The position numbers and the translations under genes were made by a program. Under the pieces are notes generated by a model. It had not been told where the DNA came from. It worked only from the letters and a program-made list of their open reading frames with translations, and ran no database searches. 64,000 nucleotides of DNA from Platycnemis pennipes (taxonomy: Eukaryota; Arthropoda; Insecta; Odonata; Platycnemididae). Position 1 is the stretch's first letter; every line of letters begins with the position of its first letter. Positions 43,511 through 54,845 of the stretch are shown here, piece after piece. The stretch is taken from positions 5,518,001-5,582,000 of the forward strand of contig OW121857.1 of NCBI GenBank assembly GCA_933228895.1, in the 5' to 3' direction.

Positions 43511-44733
43511 CTATGGATGCCATGTTCCTTATATGGCACCGTTGGCTTACGCTAAAGTGCAATTCACTATGTGTGTCGTGCAATATTTGAAACCGTTGCA
43601 GTTTCTCGCTAATGTGAAGTTCAACGGTAGTCTACTACCGTCGATGGCGATTTAGCATGCGTATATCTCCTCGACTATCGTACATAAACATTAGGCCACA
43701 GTATTGCCAGTTAGCGACGTAATCGTTTCTTTCGAGCGTTTGCTCAGAGCGTGCTTTTAACCGAAGGAATTGGCAGACTCATCGTGCTCTGATACTGGGA
43801 ATCACGCACGTCCTGCATTCCTGGTGGTTTTTTTCTCCCCTAAAACTTGACATTCTGTAAATATATTTTAATATGATTGTAATTCGACAATGGACAAGAT
43901 TACTTGATGCCTTGTTTAATTGGTTATGACACTTGTTTCAGCTATGCATACAATCTGTTGTAATTTGTAGAAAGGATGACCCTTTTTTTCCACTGTCGTC
44001 TCTTCGATTAATTTTCCAACTTCAGGATGGTAGTTGATATTTACGGTTCAGAGCGTATAGCGTATTTCGAAATGCCATTTCATAAACGCATTACGTAAAA
44101 AGATTTATTGGTTTTAATAGGGATCGTGCCGCTCAGTGGAATAGTGGCTATTTTGGAGTTGATGACGCCTCTTGTGCATTCATCGTTGATCACCGAGCTT
44201 TCCTTCATAATTAAAATTTTTCATTTTTTGCTCTTTAATTGGTCATTTTACTTCGTTACATCGCAGTTAAGTTTAATTTTTCCCTGGGATGGCTTGCTGC
44301 TTTATGAAATTGATGCCGATGCTAATGTCTGAAAATGAGTTTTTTTCTGTATACCAGTTCAATTTATCGCGTGGCAAGTGTAAAATATAAGAGAGCTCCA
44401 GTTAATCAAGCTTTAGCGTGGCGTTTGGGAGTGGAATGAATTACGGCCGTATCTCCTCCCTCTTGAATTATGTGGGCCCAGAAACTTTTCAGCGTCCAAA
44501 TGTCAAAGATTGAGTTGCCGCTGCTTTCTGTTGTGGACCTGAAGGGCCCTCAGGGCCCTCCTTCGGTGGCAGTCCCTCCCACGGGCCCCTGGACGAGAAG
44601 AACCTCCTCTACTGCCCCGCCCCGAGGGGTGAGGGGGGAGCTAAGATTTATTTCCCTTTTCGTGAGGGGAGGGTGCAAGCCAAGGATGTGGACTGAAGTC
44701 GCGTGTTCGGGGATTATTTTTCGGAGGCGTGCC
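43511..44733. other. Unassigned; GC-rich end
   Basis: No repeat recognised. 44480-44700 is GC-rich with a Pro-rich ORF (GPQGPPSVAVPPTGPW) that I do not trust as coding. Confidence 0.25.
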
Positions 44734-44900
44734 CCAGGGGCCTTATGCTCGAAAGTGCACGAGTTCCCGTTCGTATGGCTCTCGTTCGCACGGCGGAATC
44801 CGCATGGGACGCGTACGAATGGAAGATCGGTATGCTCGAGGCACATGCGGATCCGACCGTGGAACACGGCTTTCGTAAGACAATATGTGACAACGTTGGT

Positions 44901-45036
44901 CTACATCTACATCTACATAATACCCTGCAAGCCACCATGAAGGTGTATGGCAGGGGGTGAACTCTCACCAAACATGCACTACATATCATGCATAAAAAAG
45001 GGATTAGTACTTGTATAGGTACTGTTCAAAACTACG
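44901..45036 (-). repeat. LINE-B 3' end nested in Harbinger element
   Basis: 136 bp of LINE-B 3' terminus with CTACATCTACATCTACATAA tail. ACGTTG flanks it on both sides (about 44892-44898 and 45035-45040), a likely short target duplication. Confidence 0.75.
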
Positions 45037-45289
45037 TTGCTATGCGAGAGGCCACAGCCAATAACAGCCTTGATTCACTTATTTGCCGCGAACATCATAA
45101 TGCTGTTCGTCTCTATGCATTCTGAAACAATGCATTTTCAACAACCTCCACTTCCACCACCACTTTCAAGACGGAAAGAACATCGTTTAATGTAAAAACT
45201 TCAAATATTAGCGAGGAACAGAAGCTCATTTTGTTGGAGTTTGTGGAAGGTCAGTAGAGTTTGTTTTTACATTTTAAAGTATTTTCGCT

Positions 45290-45511
45290 TTATCTTATTG
45301 CTGATAATCGAGAAGGTACTCTTAGGAAAGGAGTCAGTTCCCTTATCAAATCAGCTGCTATGTCCTTAGGCATTCTATACAGCCTTCTAAATTTGTTATC
45401 TTCCAAATAAAATGGAGAAATCCTTACTTGCATGATTCGCTGAGGCCTTTCCTCTTGCAAATTCTCTTCTTCGTGATTGATTAGAAGAATACGAAACATC
45501 GCAGCTGCCAT
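45290..45511 (-). pseudogene. Harbinger transposase N-terminal fragment
   Basis: From ATG at 45511 (the longer frame from 45712 starts outside the TIR). 73 codons containing FYLEDNKFRRLYRMPKDIAA and LIRELTPFLRVPSRLSAI, which match the N-terminal region of HARBI1-like nucleases (F-R-LYR-PKE...LI-EL-PYL...AIP). The frame ends at TGA 45290 before any catalytic DDE segment, and no downstream continuation was found. Confidence 0.65.
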
Positions 45512-45705
45512 ATTGTCTCTCTCAGCTCCTCCGTTCGAATACGAACTCGTCCGGTCCCGGGCGTACGAGCTGAAGGGCCATTCGAATTCACCCGCTCCGC
45601 GCTTCGAGCGTAACCGATTTCCTCCGCCGTGCGAGTTGGTACCACGTGACTCACACGAAATTGCTCTTTCGTATACGAACAGGATTTCGAGCATAAGGCC
45701 CCCAG

Positions 45706-46870
45706 GCTGCATCGGACGATTCTTGTGCGAGCGATTTGTTTATAATTGAGTCATTCGATGCTTAGTCGAGCTGCGGTGCCATTTAGGGATTCCGTCGCGG
45801 TTCTTTGCAGTCAAGGAAGTGGGAATGCAGGTACCGGAGGAGACATTGGCATGGTAGCCCATGTCATGACCACAAGGAAGCTGAAATGGGGCTGCTAGGG
45901 AACGATTTGACCCCGCCTTCTCCTCACAAAACATTGCGGTTTCATGTGGAGGCTGCTTGTGTGTATTGGAACATGATTAGCATTGAAACTGTACCGGAAT
46001 ATCATCACCGTCAGTTTTTCTTCCTTAGGCTATTTAATGGTGGTATTTGAATGTCATTCCCCTGGGAGTTAATTTTGTTCCTACAACTTGCTCGAATATG
46101 CCTGCTTAAACTACATTTTTTTTACTCTTGCTATCGTATATTTGCATTTTTATCTTTCTTTGACGGTTTTAAAAAATGTATTCCATTTTTCATATTACTA
46201 CTCGTAGGATTCATAGCATGCAAAAAAAACTTCATCCATTTGAGTATCGCGAGCAGGAAGCCCATATGTCCATGCCTACCAAGATGGCCGCTGGCTTCTT
46301 AAATCAGCTGCCATGCCTCCTCCACTACTTAAAAATCTCCTTGGTAGCGGGTAATCGAATGCCATTTGCAAGTGGTCCATGCGATGCGCAATTGCATTAC
46401 GGTGACATTACTCCATGCCTTACTCACTTTGATCATTAATTGAATGATTTACATTGTGTTACTTTCCATGAATATCTTGGCTATGCACACATTATGTCGT
46501 TTTCTTATGCCTCTTCCAGAAAAGATGATAATTCAGGTGCATAAGGACTTGTCGCTTTTGAGTTGACGCATCTAGTAATTATTTGACTCAAGAAATAATA
46601 CTCTGCAATTCCACGGACTGATTAAGTAGAGCCAGGAACAGTCTCTTATAGAAACTCTTTTTCGTTGCCTCAGACATAACTAATTGTTGGATGGGGGATG
46701 GATATAACCATGACAGGTTTTGAGGCATGCTACTTCCTAATTTAATCATCCCCGGTCGGTGATGGAATTTCTAACATCAGAACCATTCTTCTTCCTGTCG
46801 TTTAAACCGTAGCATAGACCTTATAATTCCGAAGCTGTACAGCTTGCTCTGATGATAAGAATAGATTAGA
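45706..46870. other. No recognised feature
   Basis: No repeat or credible ORF recognised. Confidence 0.3.
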
Positions 46871-48087
46871 TTTTAAAAAGGCATTCGATAAAGTTCCTCA
46901 CGATAAATTAATCTTGAAGCTAGAGAGTTTTGTTATAAATAAAGACGTTGTATGTTGGGTATAAGAATTCTTAAGTGGGCGAGAGCAGAGGGTTGTCATA
47001 GATGGTATCATGTCGGACACAATCAAAGTCACATCGGGAGTTCCCCAGGGTAGCGAAGTTGGTCCGATTCTATTTCTTTTATGCATAAACGATTTGGGTA
47101 CCGCAGTTAGTAGTAAGCTTAGACTTTTTGCAGACGATGCGGTAGTTTAAAGGGGTATATCAAAAGAAGAAGATAGGAAATCGCATAGCAAGGATTTAGA
47201 TGCAATTCAGGAGTGGTAAGACAAATGTAAGGTTGGAGCTTAACCTTAAAAAGTGTGTAGCTATCAGTTTGTGGAGGAGGAATAATTCAATAGAGCGTAC
47301 CTATAAAATTAATAACAAGAAGATCGAGAGCGTTGAAACCATAAGATATTTAGGTGTAACAATCACTAAGGATTTATCGTGGGGAAGACACATAAGGGAA
47401 ATATGCGGTCGAGCGAAGAGAAAGCTAGGATTTATAAATAGAGAACTAGGGAAATGTGATGAGAAGACAAAAGAGCGATGTTTCTTTTCACTAGTTAGGC
47501 CCCACCTTGAGTATGCAGCCAGTGTATGGGATCCGAATGAATTAGGTTTAATCTGAGAACTAGACAGTATACAGCGTAGAGCAGCTAGGTTCGTTAAAAG
47601 GTGTTAGGGTAGGTTGAGTAGCGTTTCAGAATGAATAAAAGAATTAGGGTGGGAATCATTATCAGAGCGTAGGTTAAAGTACAGATTAAATCTATTAGAG
47701 AAATTTCAATCGGATAGCTTTACTGAAGATGTTAGGCACATATTAAATACACCAGCGTATTATGCTAGATTCGACCAGATAAATAAGATTAGAGAAATAG
47801 ATTGTCGTACCGATAGATTCAAAAGGGCATTTTTCCCCCGTACTATAAGAGAACAGAATAGGCAGCATAGCAAATGGATAGGTAGGGGAAACATTTTAGA
47901 GTAGTCTGTAGTGCATGATGCGTGTATTAATCCCTTAAATACTATAGATGCTAACGATCTAGTTGCATGAGACCCTATAGTTGCTCTTTTCCATGTCGGT
48001 AGTGCATGCTTGGTTATCTTCACCCCATGCCACACACCCTCTCGGTGGTTTGCAGGGCATCGTGTAGATGTAGATGTGGATGTAGAT
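46871..48087 (+). pseudogene. LINE-A copy, from RT motif A to 3' end
   Basis: Starts in motif A (LKKAFDKVPHDKLILKLESF at the DNA level). It includes SGVPQGSEVGPILFLLCIND and FADDAV followed by a stop. A frame at 47200-47556 gives VRLELNLKKCVAIS, SVETIRYLGVTITKDLSWG and RPHLEYAASVWDPNELGLI. The last part is broken by stops. The 3' end has the stem-loop and TGTAGATGTAGATG tail. Several in-frame stops. Confidence 0.85.
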
Positions 48088-48111
48088 AAAGGATAGTGTT
48101 TTTAGAAAAGG

Positions 48112-48440
48112 CGTCCGGCAGTTGACATTCGCACCATTCGGGATAGGACAGTTGTTGGTTGAGAGTAGGAATTTTTCAGGGAACGGAGGAAGAGTGGAGA
48201 GAAACCCGGCGTCGGATTTAGCCTTATCTTAACGAGAGGCGCCAAGGGGACCACGGCTTAACGTCCCATCCGACGGACGGAGTGCTGTACAGGAGTATAC
48301 TCCTCAAAGAAACCAAGTCGTGACTGGCACACTGATAAAAAATCTCCCTTTCTGAGGGCATTCAAACCCGGGCCTTCGGAATGGAAATTTAGTGCTACAG
48401 TAGCCTCCACACACTCTGATTTAATTGCGTTCGCCAGATC
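48112..48440 (-). repeat. SINE-A copy, moderately diverged
   Basis: Minus strand: head with a decayed B box (GGGTTTGAATGCC), body CCGTCCGTCGGATGGGACG, and the CCGACGCCGGGTTTCTCTCC block, then the 3' end. Adjoins the LINE-A copy at 46871. Confidence 0.65.
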
Positions 48441-48856
48441 CATCTACCGATCCATTCCTTAACCATCTTCAGGTTGTTATCGGCTTGTTTATGTGCTAGC
48501 GGCTAAGGTTATATCTCACCTTATGTAATGTAATGTAATACTAATGAAACCGTACAATTCGTACGCTGGACAGTATTGATCCCTCGGACTATTTTTAGAA
48601 TATGGAGTAATTGATATCTGCCACTGCTAAGAAGTGACGCTCCGATCTGTGGTTGTGTTCATTTCATGTATATTTTCTCATTGGTCAGAGAGGTTTCTGA
48701 GAGTAGAGTTTTGATTTTTTAAATGGGAAATATTGAAGTTCCTTTAACTCACTTTCAATCTTCTCATACACGTCCTCTTTGAGGGCTGAGTTGGACATGC
48801 TCCGATGCGTGGTTTTTGGATTTTAGCTCTTTCTGCATGGAAATTACTCCTATAAC
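48441..48856. other. No recognised feature
   Basis: Contains a short TAATG repeat near 48525-48540. Nothing else. Confidence 0.3.
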
Positions 48857-49331
48857 GTTACGATAGGTTGAGTAGTGTATCAGAATTAATACAAGAATTA
48901 GGGTGGGAATGATTATCAGAGCGTAGGTTAAAGTACAGATTAAATCTATTAGAGAAATTTCAATCGGATAGCTTTACTGAAGATGGTAGGCACATATTAA
49001 ATACACCAGCGTATTATGCTAGATTCGATCAGATAAATAAGATTAGAGAGATAGATTGTCGTACCGATAGATACAAAATGGCATTTTTCTCCCGTACTAT
49101 AAGAGAAAAGTATAGGCAGCATAGCAAATGGATAGGTAGGTGAAATATTTTAGATTATTCTGTGGTGCATGATGCGTGTATTAACCCCTTAAATACTGTA
49201 GATACTAACAATCAAGTTGCATGAGACCCTATAGTTGCTCTTTTGCATGTCGGTAGTGCATGCTTGGTGATCTTCACCCCCTGCCACACACCCTCGCGGT
49301 GGCTTGCAGGGTATCGTGTAGATCTGGATGT
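48857..49331 (+). pseudogene. LINE-A copy, 3' quarter
   Basis: 5'-truncated in the CYDRLS codons (GTTACGATAGGTTGAGTAG). Continues through the conserved LNLLEKFQSDSF and CRTDR(Y/F)KMAFF codons to the stem-loop and GTGTAGATCTGGATG tail. It is a second LINE-A on the same strand, 0.8 kb after the previous one, with different truncation, so it is an independent insertion. Confidence 0.8.
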
Positions 49332-49943
49332 ATAATTGATATACGTTTGCAATGCCTGAGAAATGTTGCCAATGTTAAAAGGTACTTTGTTTGCTCAATG
49401 CCAGCCGGTGAGGTTCTACATGCATCGTTGCCCCCACCACAAGATTCGTACGTGCCAGGGAAATTCGATTTACGTCTGACTTAGCTTACCCTTGAATCTT
49501 TAACCTGTGGAAATTTAACAATTATTGTTTGAAGTCGAGGTTTAAAAAAAACTCATTGTCTAGAAAGAAAAGAAATTCCACCATGACGTAGTCAATATTT
49601 TACAGGAGTGCCGTGGAGGATAATGAACAATGGAGGGTTTGCCATTGATATTCGCTCACAATTGCTGTCACGAGCGGTAGGAATCACAATATAAGTTAAT
49701 CATTGGTGAGTCGCCTAGGATGAATGGCTTGGATCGCGTGGGAGTCGAACACTTGATCTCACAGCTGCTCTTCGTACGACCGGTTCCGCGATCGTCTTAT
49801 CTTTAATGCAAGACGAAGAATTGCGATGCCGCACTTGCGAACTGGATGTGGAATTCCCACCCTCCACGACGACAGGTATTTCTTCCAAGAGGGAGTTCGC
49901 GATGGGAGTCTAGCAGGCCAGGTGTCGCTCTGAGTCCCTGTTT
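49332..49943. other. Mostly unassigned; possible tRNA-like SINE head
   Basis: On the minus strand near 49725-49805 GTGTTCGACTCCCACGCG contains a B-box-like GTTCGACTCC; no secure A box. No other feature recognised. Confidence 0.25.
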
Positions 49944-50410
49944 CAAGACCATATTTTCAGTGATGATGTTAAAAATATTTTGCGAACCCCAACTTACTAT
50001 GGTAGACTGGACCATCATTACAAAATTAGAGAAATTGATTGCCGAACTGACAGATTCAAAATGTCCTTTTTCCCCCGTACAATTAGGGATATGAATAGCG
50101 GTAAATATGTCAAATACGAGTGATTGAATCCATAGCATAGGTAGTTGCATGTTGGTGTAAGGACTTGAAGGTAACCCAACTAACAGCACGATTTTGCATG
50201 CGTAGTTTGATATTTTTATCTTTTTAAATATTGCAGTGTAGAGTAATATATTAATACTAATCCTATGCTTTTAAATAGTGAAGTTTAGAACAGTATATAA
50301 ATATAATACTTTTTAATGCATGATATGTAGTGCATATTTGGTGAGAATTCACCCCCTGCCACACACCTTTGAGGTGGCCTGCAGGGTATTATGTAGATAG
50401 ATGTAGATGC
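49944..50410 (+). pseudogene. LINE-B copy, 3' third
   Basis: Begins in TIFSDDVKNILRTPTYYGRL codons (open), continues HHYKIREIDCRTDRFKMSFF to the stop after KYVKYE, then the 3' UTR, stem-loop and ATGTAGATAGATGTAGATG tail. 5'-truncated. Confidence 0.85.
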
Positions 50411-50717
50411 ATAGGTGTATCATGTCTGTAAGAGTCTCTGCTTTGCCGTGTGTGCCTGGATTTCTCTTTGCTTCGCTGAAGGCCCGGGTCAACAACGGCT
50501 TCAATTATATTTAAACTATCTCGACGTTCACAATGTTATGATGATATGGCCGTTTTTATAATTGAGAACAGTTATGCACATAGTTTGGTGCAAAGGTCTT
50601 ACAAGGTAATGTTAATCGTATTATTCCTAATGTACTCATTTAACTGAGCAGAATATTTAGTACGAATTCTTGGTGTAACAATTGTATATTGTGTTACCAG
50701 GAACATAAATTGCTTTC

Positions 50718-50793
50718 ATGAAAAAGTAAAAAAGGCTTTGTATATTCCACACTTTAAAGTGTGGAATATACAAAGTCCTTTTAACTTTTTCAT
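50718..50793. repeat. Palindrome with perfect 40-bp core
   Basis: CTTTGTATATTCCACACTTT (50736-50755) is followed immediately by its exact inverse (50756-50775). Outer flanks (TGAAAAAGT-AAAA) also pair with few mismatches. No loop. Confidence 0.85.
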
Positions 50794-50910
50794 TTTGATT
50801 CAATTCCACAAAGTTACGCCTGAAGGTATTTCTTCGAAAAATTGCTTTCGTGTATTTTATTCACTTAGTTGTTCACGTGCAAAATTTTTAAGTATGTATC
50901 ATCAATGATT

Positions 50911-51096
50911 CATCTACATAATACCCTGCAAGCCACCACAAAGGTGTGTGGCAGGGGGTGATTTCTTACCGAACATGCACTACATATTACACATTTTAAA
51001 GGAATGGTATTAATATACCAGTCAGAACTTCACTATTCAAAAAAGATATAAATTGCAAAGCAAACATGCAAACATTCTGTTAGTATGGTTAGCTTT
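50911..51096 (-). repeat. LINE-B 3' end
   Basis: 3' tail (CATCTACATAATACC), stem-loop and about 150 bp of LINE-B 3' UTR up to the AACATTCTGTTAGTATGGTT block. 5'-truncated in the UTR. Confidence 0.8.
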
Positions 51097-51879
51097 GTAT
51101 CTGTGATACTGGCCTAAATAATAGATCTAAAGTATCAATTTCCGCAACCAGTTTCCTTTGTCAGATATGAACATGGCGACAATTCATCTCGAAGGTTCCT
51201 GGTTTGAATCCCACCTCGGAATAGATTTTGAGGAAGTGTATACGTAAGGTAAAGTATCACACGTACTAAGATTACGTTAGACGCTGCAATATAACGAAAG
51301 CCATTTGAGTACCCGACAAACTGAATTCTACTAAACCTTACATTTGCATTCCAGGGTTATGTCTGTTATACCTAGTGCCTTACGATGTTTTATCTGAATT
51401 TCATTAGCAAACATTTGAAGTGATGAAAATTATGGCTGTGGGCTTTATTTTTGGAAGAAAGGTTTGTCAAAATGTTGCATGCACGATGCAAACGTTGATA
51501 TAAACATTGAAGAAAAAGAGAATCATCACCTTAAAAGGATAAAGGTGTAGCCGCCGCTGAAAAAATTGGTCCACGCCACGAAGTTAATTTACCGCCTCCC
51601 AAAAGACCGACCGACTTCTCTCGTGGTTAATTTATTGCTCCGAGTGATTTTTTTAATTTCGTTGCGTTCCCCAGCTCTATTTGGCGTGTGCAGCAGAAAC
51701 AGTGATATGATCGACTGTTTTAATGGTCCTGGGCGCGTGTGTATCATGGTGCTCGATCGTATGTCATAAATATCCGGCCGCGAAGCACACCCAACCACCT
51801 GGTCCTGCCGCTGTTCCAGGTCTGGCATCGCTCGATGTGCCAAAGCCCTCAAATCACCAAGAAGAATCGAGCTCAAACA
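51097..51879. other. Mostly unassigned
   Basis: A B-box-like GGTTTGAATCCCACC near 51213 hints at a SINE remnant. ORFs 51566-51876 on both strands are mutual shadows. Confidence 0.3.
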
Positions 51880-52793
51880 CGAATTTATGCTTTATTTCTC
51901 CAAGGCTCTGCACTATCCCCCGTAATTTTTAATGTTTACATCGAGAGAGCCATCAATGGAGTCAAGGAGAAGTGTTCTGGAGTGAACATCCACGGAGAAA
52001 CAATCAGCATGCTACGATTCGCTGATGACATAGATCTCAGAGCAGAGACAGAGAAGGAGCTGAATAAGATGCTAGCAACCATGGAAAGGGAAATGGCCAT
52101 ATATCATCTGAAGATCAATAAGAAGAAAACTAAGATATTGGTGTGCAGCAAGAGAGAGGAGGCCAAAACCAACGTTATACTAGGAAAGCAGAAACTGGAA
52201 TAGGTGAAAGAGTTCTGCTACCTGGGAAGCAGAGTAACCAACGATGGACGAAGCAAGAAAGAAATAGTGAGTAGAATAGCCCAGGAAAAGAGGGCATTCT
52301 ATCAAAAGAAGAATATACTTACAGCTGGAAATACAAGCTTGGAAGTAAGGAAGCAATTCATCAAAACGTATATCTGGAGCATGTTTCTTTACGGCAATGA
52401 GGCATGGACGATGACAACAGCGGAGAAGAAAAGGGTGGAAACATTCAAAAAGTGGTGCTATCGAAGAATGATGAAGATAAAATGGATCGACCGAGTGACA
52501 AATGAAGAAGTCCTAAGAAGAGTGGGAGAAAAGAGAAGTCTGCTGAAAACTATAAAAAACGGGACAACTTAATCGGCTGCATCTCAAGACACGATGGCCT
52601 TATGAAGACAATCGTCGAGGGAAAAGTGAACGGGAAGAATGGAAAAGGCAGGCCTCGTATGAGTTACATAGAACAGGTCGTAAAGGACGTGAAAGAAGGG
52701 AACTGCGTTCTTATGAAGAGGTTGGCCGATAGAAGAATCGAGTGGAGGGCTGCGTCAAACCAGTCCTAGGAATGTTGACCCTAGATGATGAAC
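51880..52793 (+). pseudogene. RTE-3 LINE, best copy, RT motif B to 3' end
   Basis: The first frame (to 52203) carries QGSALSPVIFNVYIERAI, the catalytic LRFADDIDLRAET box, and INKKKTKILVCSKREE, ending at an in-frame TAG (52201-52203). The next frame (52204-52572) reads VKEFCYLGSRVTNDGRSKKE, MFLYGNEAWTMTTAEKKRV and WCYRRMMKIKWIDRVTNEEV; a frameshift then follows at about 52560. The 3' end GGAGGGCTGCGTCAAACCAG, ...GACCCTAGATGATG is at 52793. FADD is intact. 5'-truncated in motif B. It defines the family also present at 2670, 3885, 6021, 28770 and 31098. Confidence 0.85.
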
Positions 52794-53474
52794 AGGGACT
52801 GCCATTCTCACCTATTCCGTCTTCCCCCTTGGGAGAGGAGTGATGCTCCCATCCGATATACATATATTTACTGAGTATTTGAAGGAAGAATGGTAGTGAA
52901 CGCAGGGATTTCGGGCAAAAGGGTACTAAGGAGAATATATAATCTTAGTGGGTCAAGGACTTGTTGTTTCTACCACACGCCTTGAGAATCCGTTCCCCAA
53001 AAGGATGCACTTTCCTCTTCATCCCCGCCTTAACTCTTAAGACATCCATTAATTGAGTATCATTTCTTTGGTTTTTCGACAGGATATCAATTTCTTTCTT
53101 TTGGAACGTCTCGATACAGTCACTTTAAAACGGTCGGAATTGTAGTGATAAGGATTGCAAATTGTATCCTGAATGTATAAATTGCACAAACATTACTACA
53201 ATTGAATCCCTGATGAATTTGATGGACATGATTTCTATCCACATGAGTTTTTAATTAATACGAAGAATTGAATGTTGCCCCGCGTACCCTCTTCTCTTCG
53301 GTATACTTCCCTTTATATTTCCTAAGGCGTAGTAAACGTGAACATATTTAAAGATATTGACCATTTTAGTATTTGAACGGATCTCAGTCTGGAGTGGAAC
53401 GCCAAAGAGAAGCGTTAATTCCGACCGGGACGAAATGCGATCTCGATTAACTCCGTGAAGATTGATAAAAACAA
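52794..53474. other. No recognised feature
   Basis: No repeat or credible ORF recognised; PLE coding sequence may begin just upstream of 53475 but I could not see RT motifs. Confidence 0.3.
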
Positions 53475-54845
53475 TTGCAACGAAACAACGAAAAAAATAC
53501 CATTAAACTCCTTGCGATCAGGAACGGTTATGAGTCTTCTTTCATTGACAAGTTTCTCAAAAGAAAACAAAGAAGGTTGACCACCTCATCATCCACCAAC
53601 CTTTCTCAAATTGTTCCCTCAGACAAGAAATGGACGAAGGAGCCGTTCATAAGCAACTCCATGTCCAACAGTATTGATAGAATATTCGCAATGTAAATTT
53701 GAAGTCTTGTTTTTATTCTATAATGACCATTGTAAATTTACTTTTTAATTCCAAAGATGTTTTTAATCCTTTAGAAAAAAGTGGATTGTATGTTTTAAAA
53801 TGTGATACTCAGGAGCGTTTATGGGGGCGTTTACTCGGAACCGAAATCGCAATTTCGTACACGTAATCGTTAGATGAAAAAGAACAATGAATTGTGGTGA
53901 AAAGCATTAATCTTCTAACCACAATCATTCATTCAAAAATCAAAAATTCAAATAAGAAAAAGGTTACGCCCACCGAAAAAGCTGCTTTGATAACATTGAC
54001 GTCACTTTCCTCTCGTCCTTGACTGCTTTTCGAGGAAGGGAAGGGAGTGGAGGGGGGTTCTCGGAAGGTCTGCTCGCACAGATGCTGTCGTAACTGCTCC
54101 TATTGGCAGAGTCAGCTGTGTCCTCCCCATTGCGATAAGGCAAAGTAGCTTCGCGGGCTCAGTTGTGATTGGACGAAGTCGATATACGTCAGAGGTTGCA
54201 CCACGCCCACTTTTCCGAAAGGGTTAAAAACATCAGTATTTTGCCGCTTATTACTCGAGAAATAAATGAAGGGTCAAAAAACGGATAAATACGGGTCTTT
54301 TTATTTTACAAACTCTATCAGATTCGGCAATAAAATATATGGTAAACGACCCCATTGTTTTTTTATCGGTCAGACGAGTAGAAGTTTTAACATTAGGACA
54401 AAGGAACATTTTAATTATTTTATTCATGGTGACAACTAGTCAATCTTTGCTTCTCATTTATCTGGTTTGAATCACATGTCTGATTTTAGAGTAGAGATTT
54501 TAAATGTTCATGACAAAGGTGCAAAGCTGGATTTCTTAGAAAATTTTGAGATTGTATCTGCTTCCAATGTTTTGGGACCAAAATTGTTAAATGAAATTGT
54601 ACCCTTCAATCTATCCCCATTGTATCATGTTCCCGTCCCACCTTCAGAAAGCATTTCCCCGTCATCCTGACCATCCTGACACATACCATCTAACCTTCCC
54701 ACTCCTGCAGTTTATCCCTCTTGGAGTATACATATATAAGGGCTTGCCACCGTGCTCATATCAGAACCCTTGACAATGACACGGGAGTGTCGAAACCGGT
54801 AGGGTGGCTCAAATAAAAAATGTGAAAAAATACAAAGTTAAGTCT
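53475..54845 (+). pseudogene. Penelope-like element, RT-EN linker, GIY-YIG endonuclease, 3' end
   Basis: Order of parts: (1) 53475-53696, KNTIKLLAIRNGYESSFIDK, typical of the segment after the PLE reverse transcriptase; (2) after a frameshift, 53765-53820, NPLEKSGLYVLKCDTQER with the GIY half (GLY) of the endonuclease; (3) T1 insertion; (4) from 54357, FFIGQTSRSFNIRTKEHF with the YIG half (FIG) and the conserved R, then after one TAG (54436) SIFASHLSGLNHMSDFRVE and KLDFLENFEI with the metal-binding Glu region, ending SPSS at 54670. (5) The 3' region has TATATAAG (54734), a TGACAAT-helix-GAAAC hammerhead-like core (54771-54796) and AAATAAAAAATGTG. The RT domain is absent. Inactive. Confidence 0.8.
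53821..54356 (-). mobile_element. T1 TIR element, copy 3, inside PLE endonuclease
   Basis: 536 bp. Left end ATGGGGGCGTTTACTCGG, inverse of right end AATGGGGTCGTTTACC. GTTT precedes it (53817-53820) and follows it (54357-54360). Removing the element and one GTTT restores a spacing of CDTQERFFIGQT, exactly that of the CNTCDKFYIGQT-type PLE motif, which supports both the boundaries and a 4-bp duplication. Inverted relative to copies at 1-512 and 3132-3653. Confidence 0.85.

Larger units (their letters stand above)
44738..45701 (-). mobile_element. PIF/Harbinger-like element, internally decayed
   Basis: Termini GGGCCTTATGCTCGAAA (44738) and its exact inverse ending at 45701. CCAG is present on both sides (44734-44737 and 45702-45705), a possible duplication that differs from the TWA usual for this superfamily. 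It carries a Harbinger transposase N-terminal remnant (minus) and a LINE-B insertion (44901-45036). A plus-strand peptide near 45204-45258 (SNISEEQKLILLEFVEG) may be a trace of the second, Myb/MADF-like Harbinger protein. Confidence 0.7.

Noticed and set aside
45512..45712. N-terminal extension of the Harbinger ORF
   Set aside because: The first ATG lies outside the element's TIR, and the translated terminal repeat has no domain; start placed at 45511.
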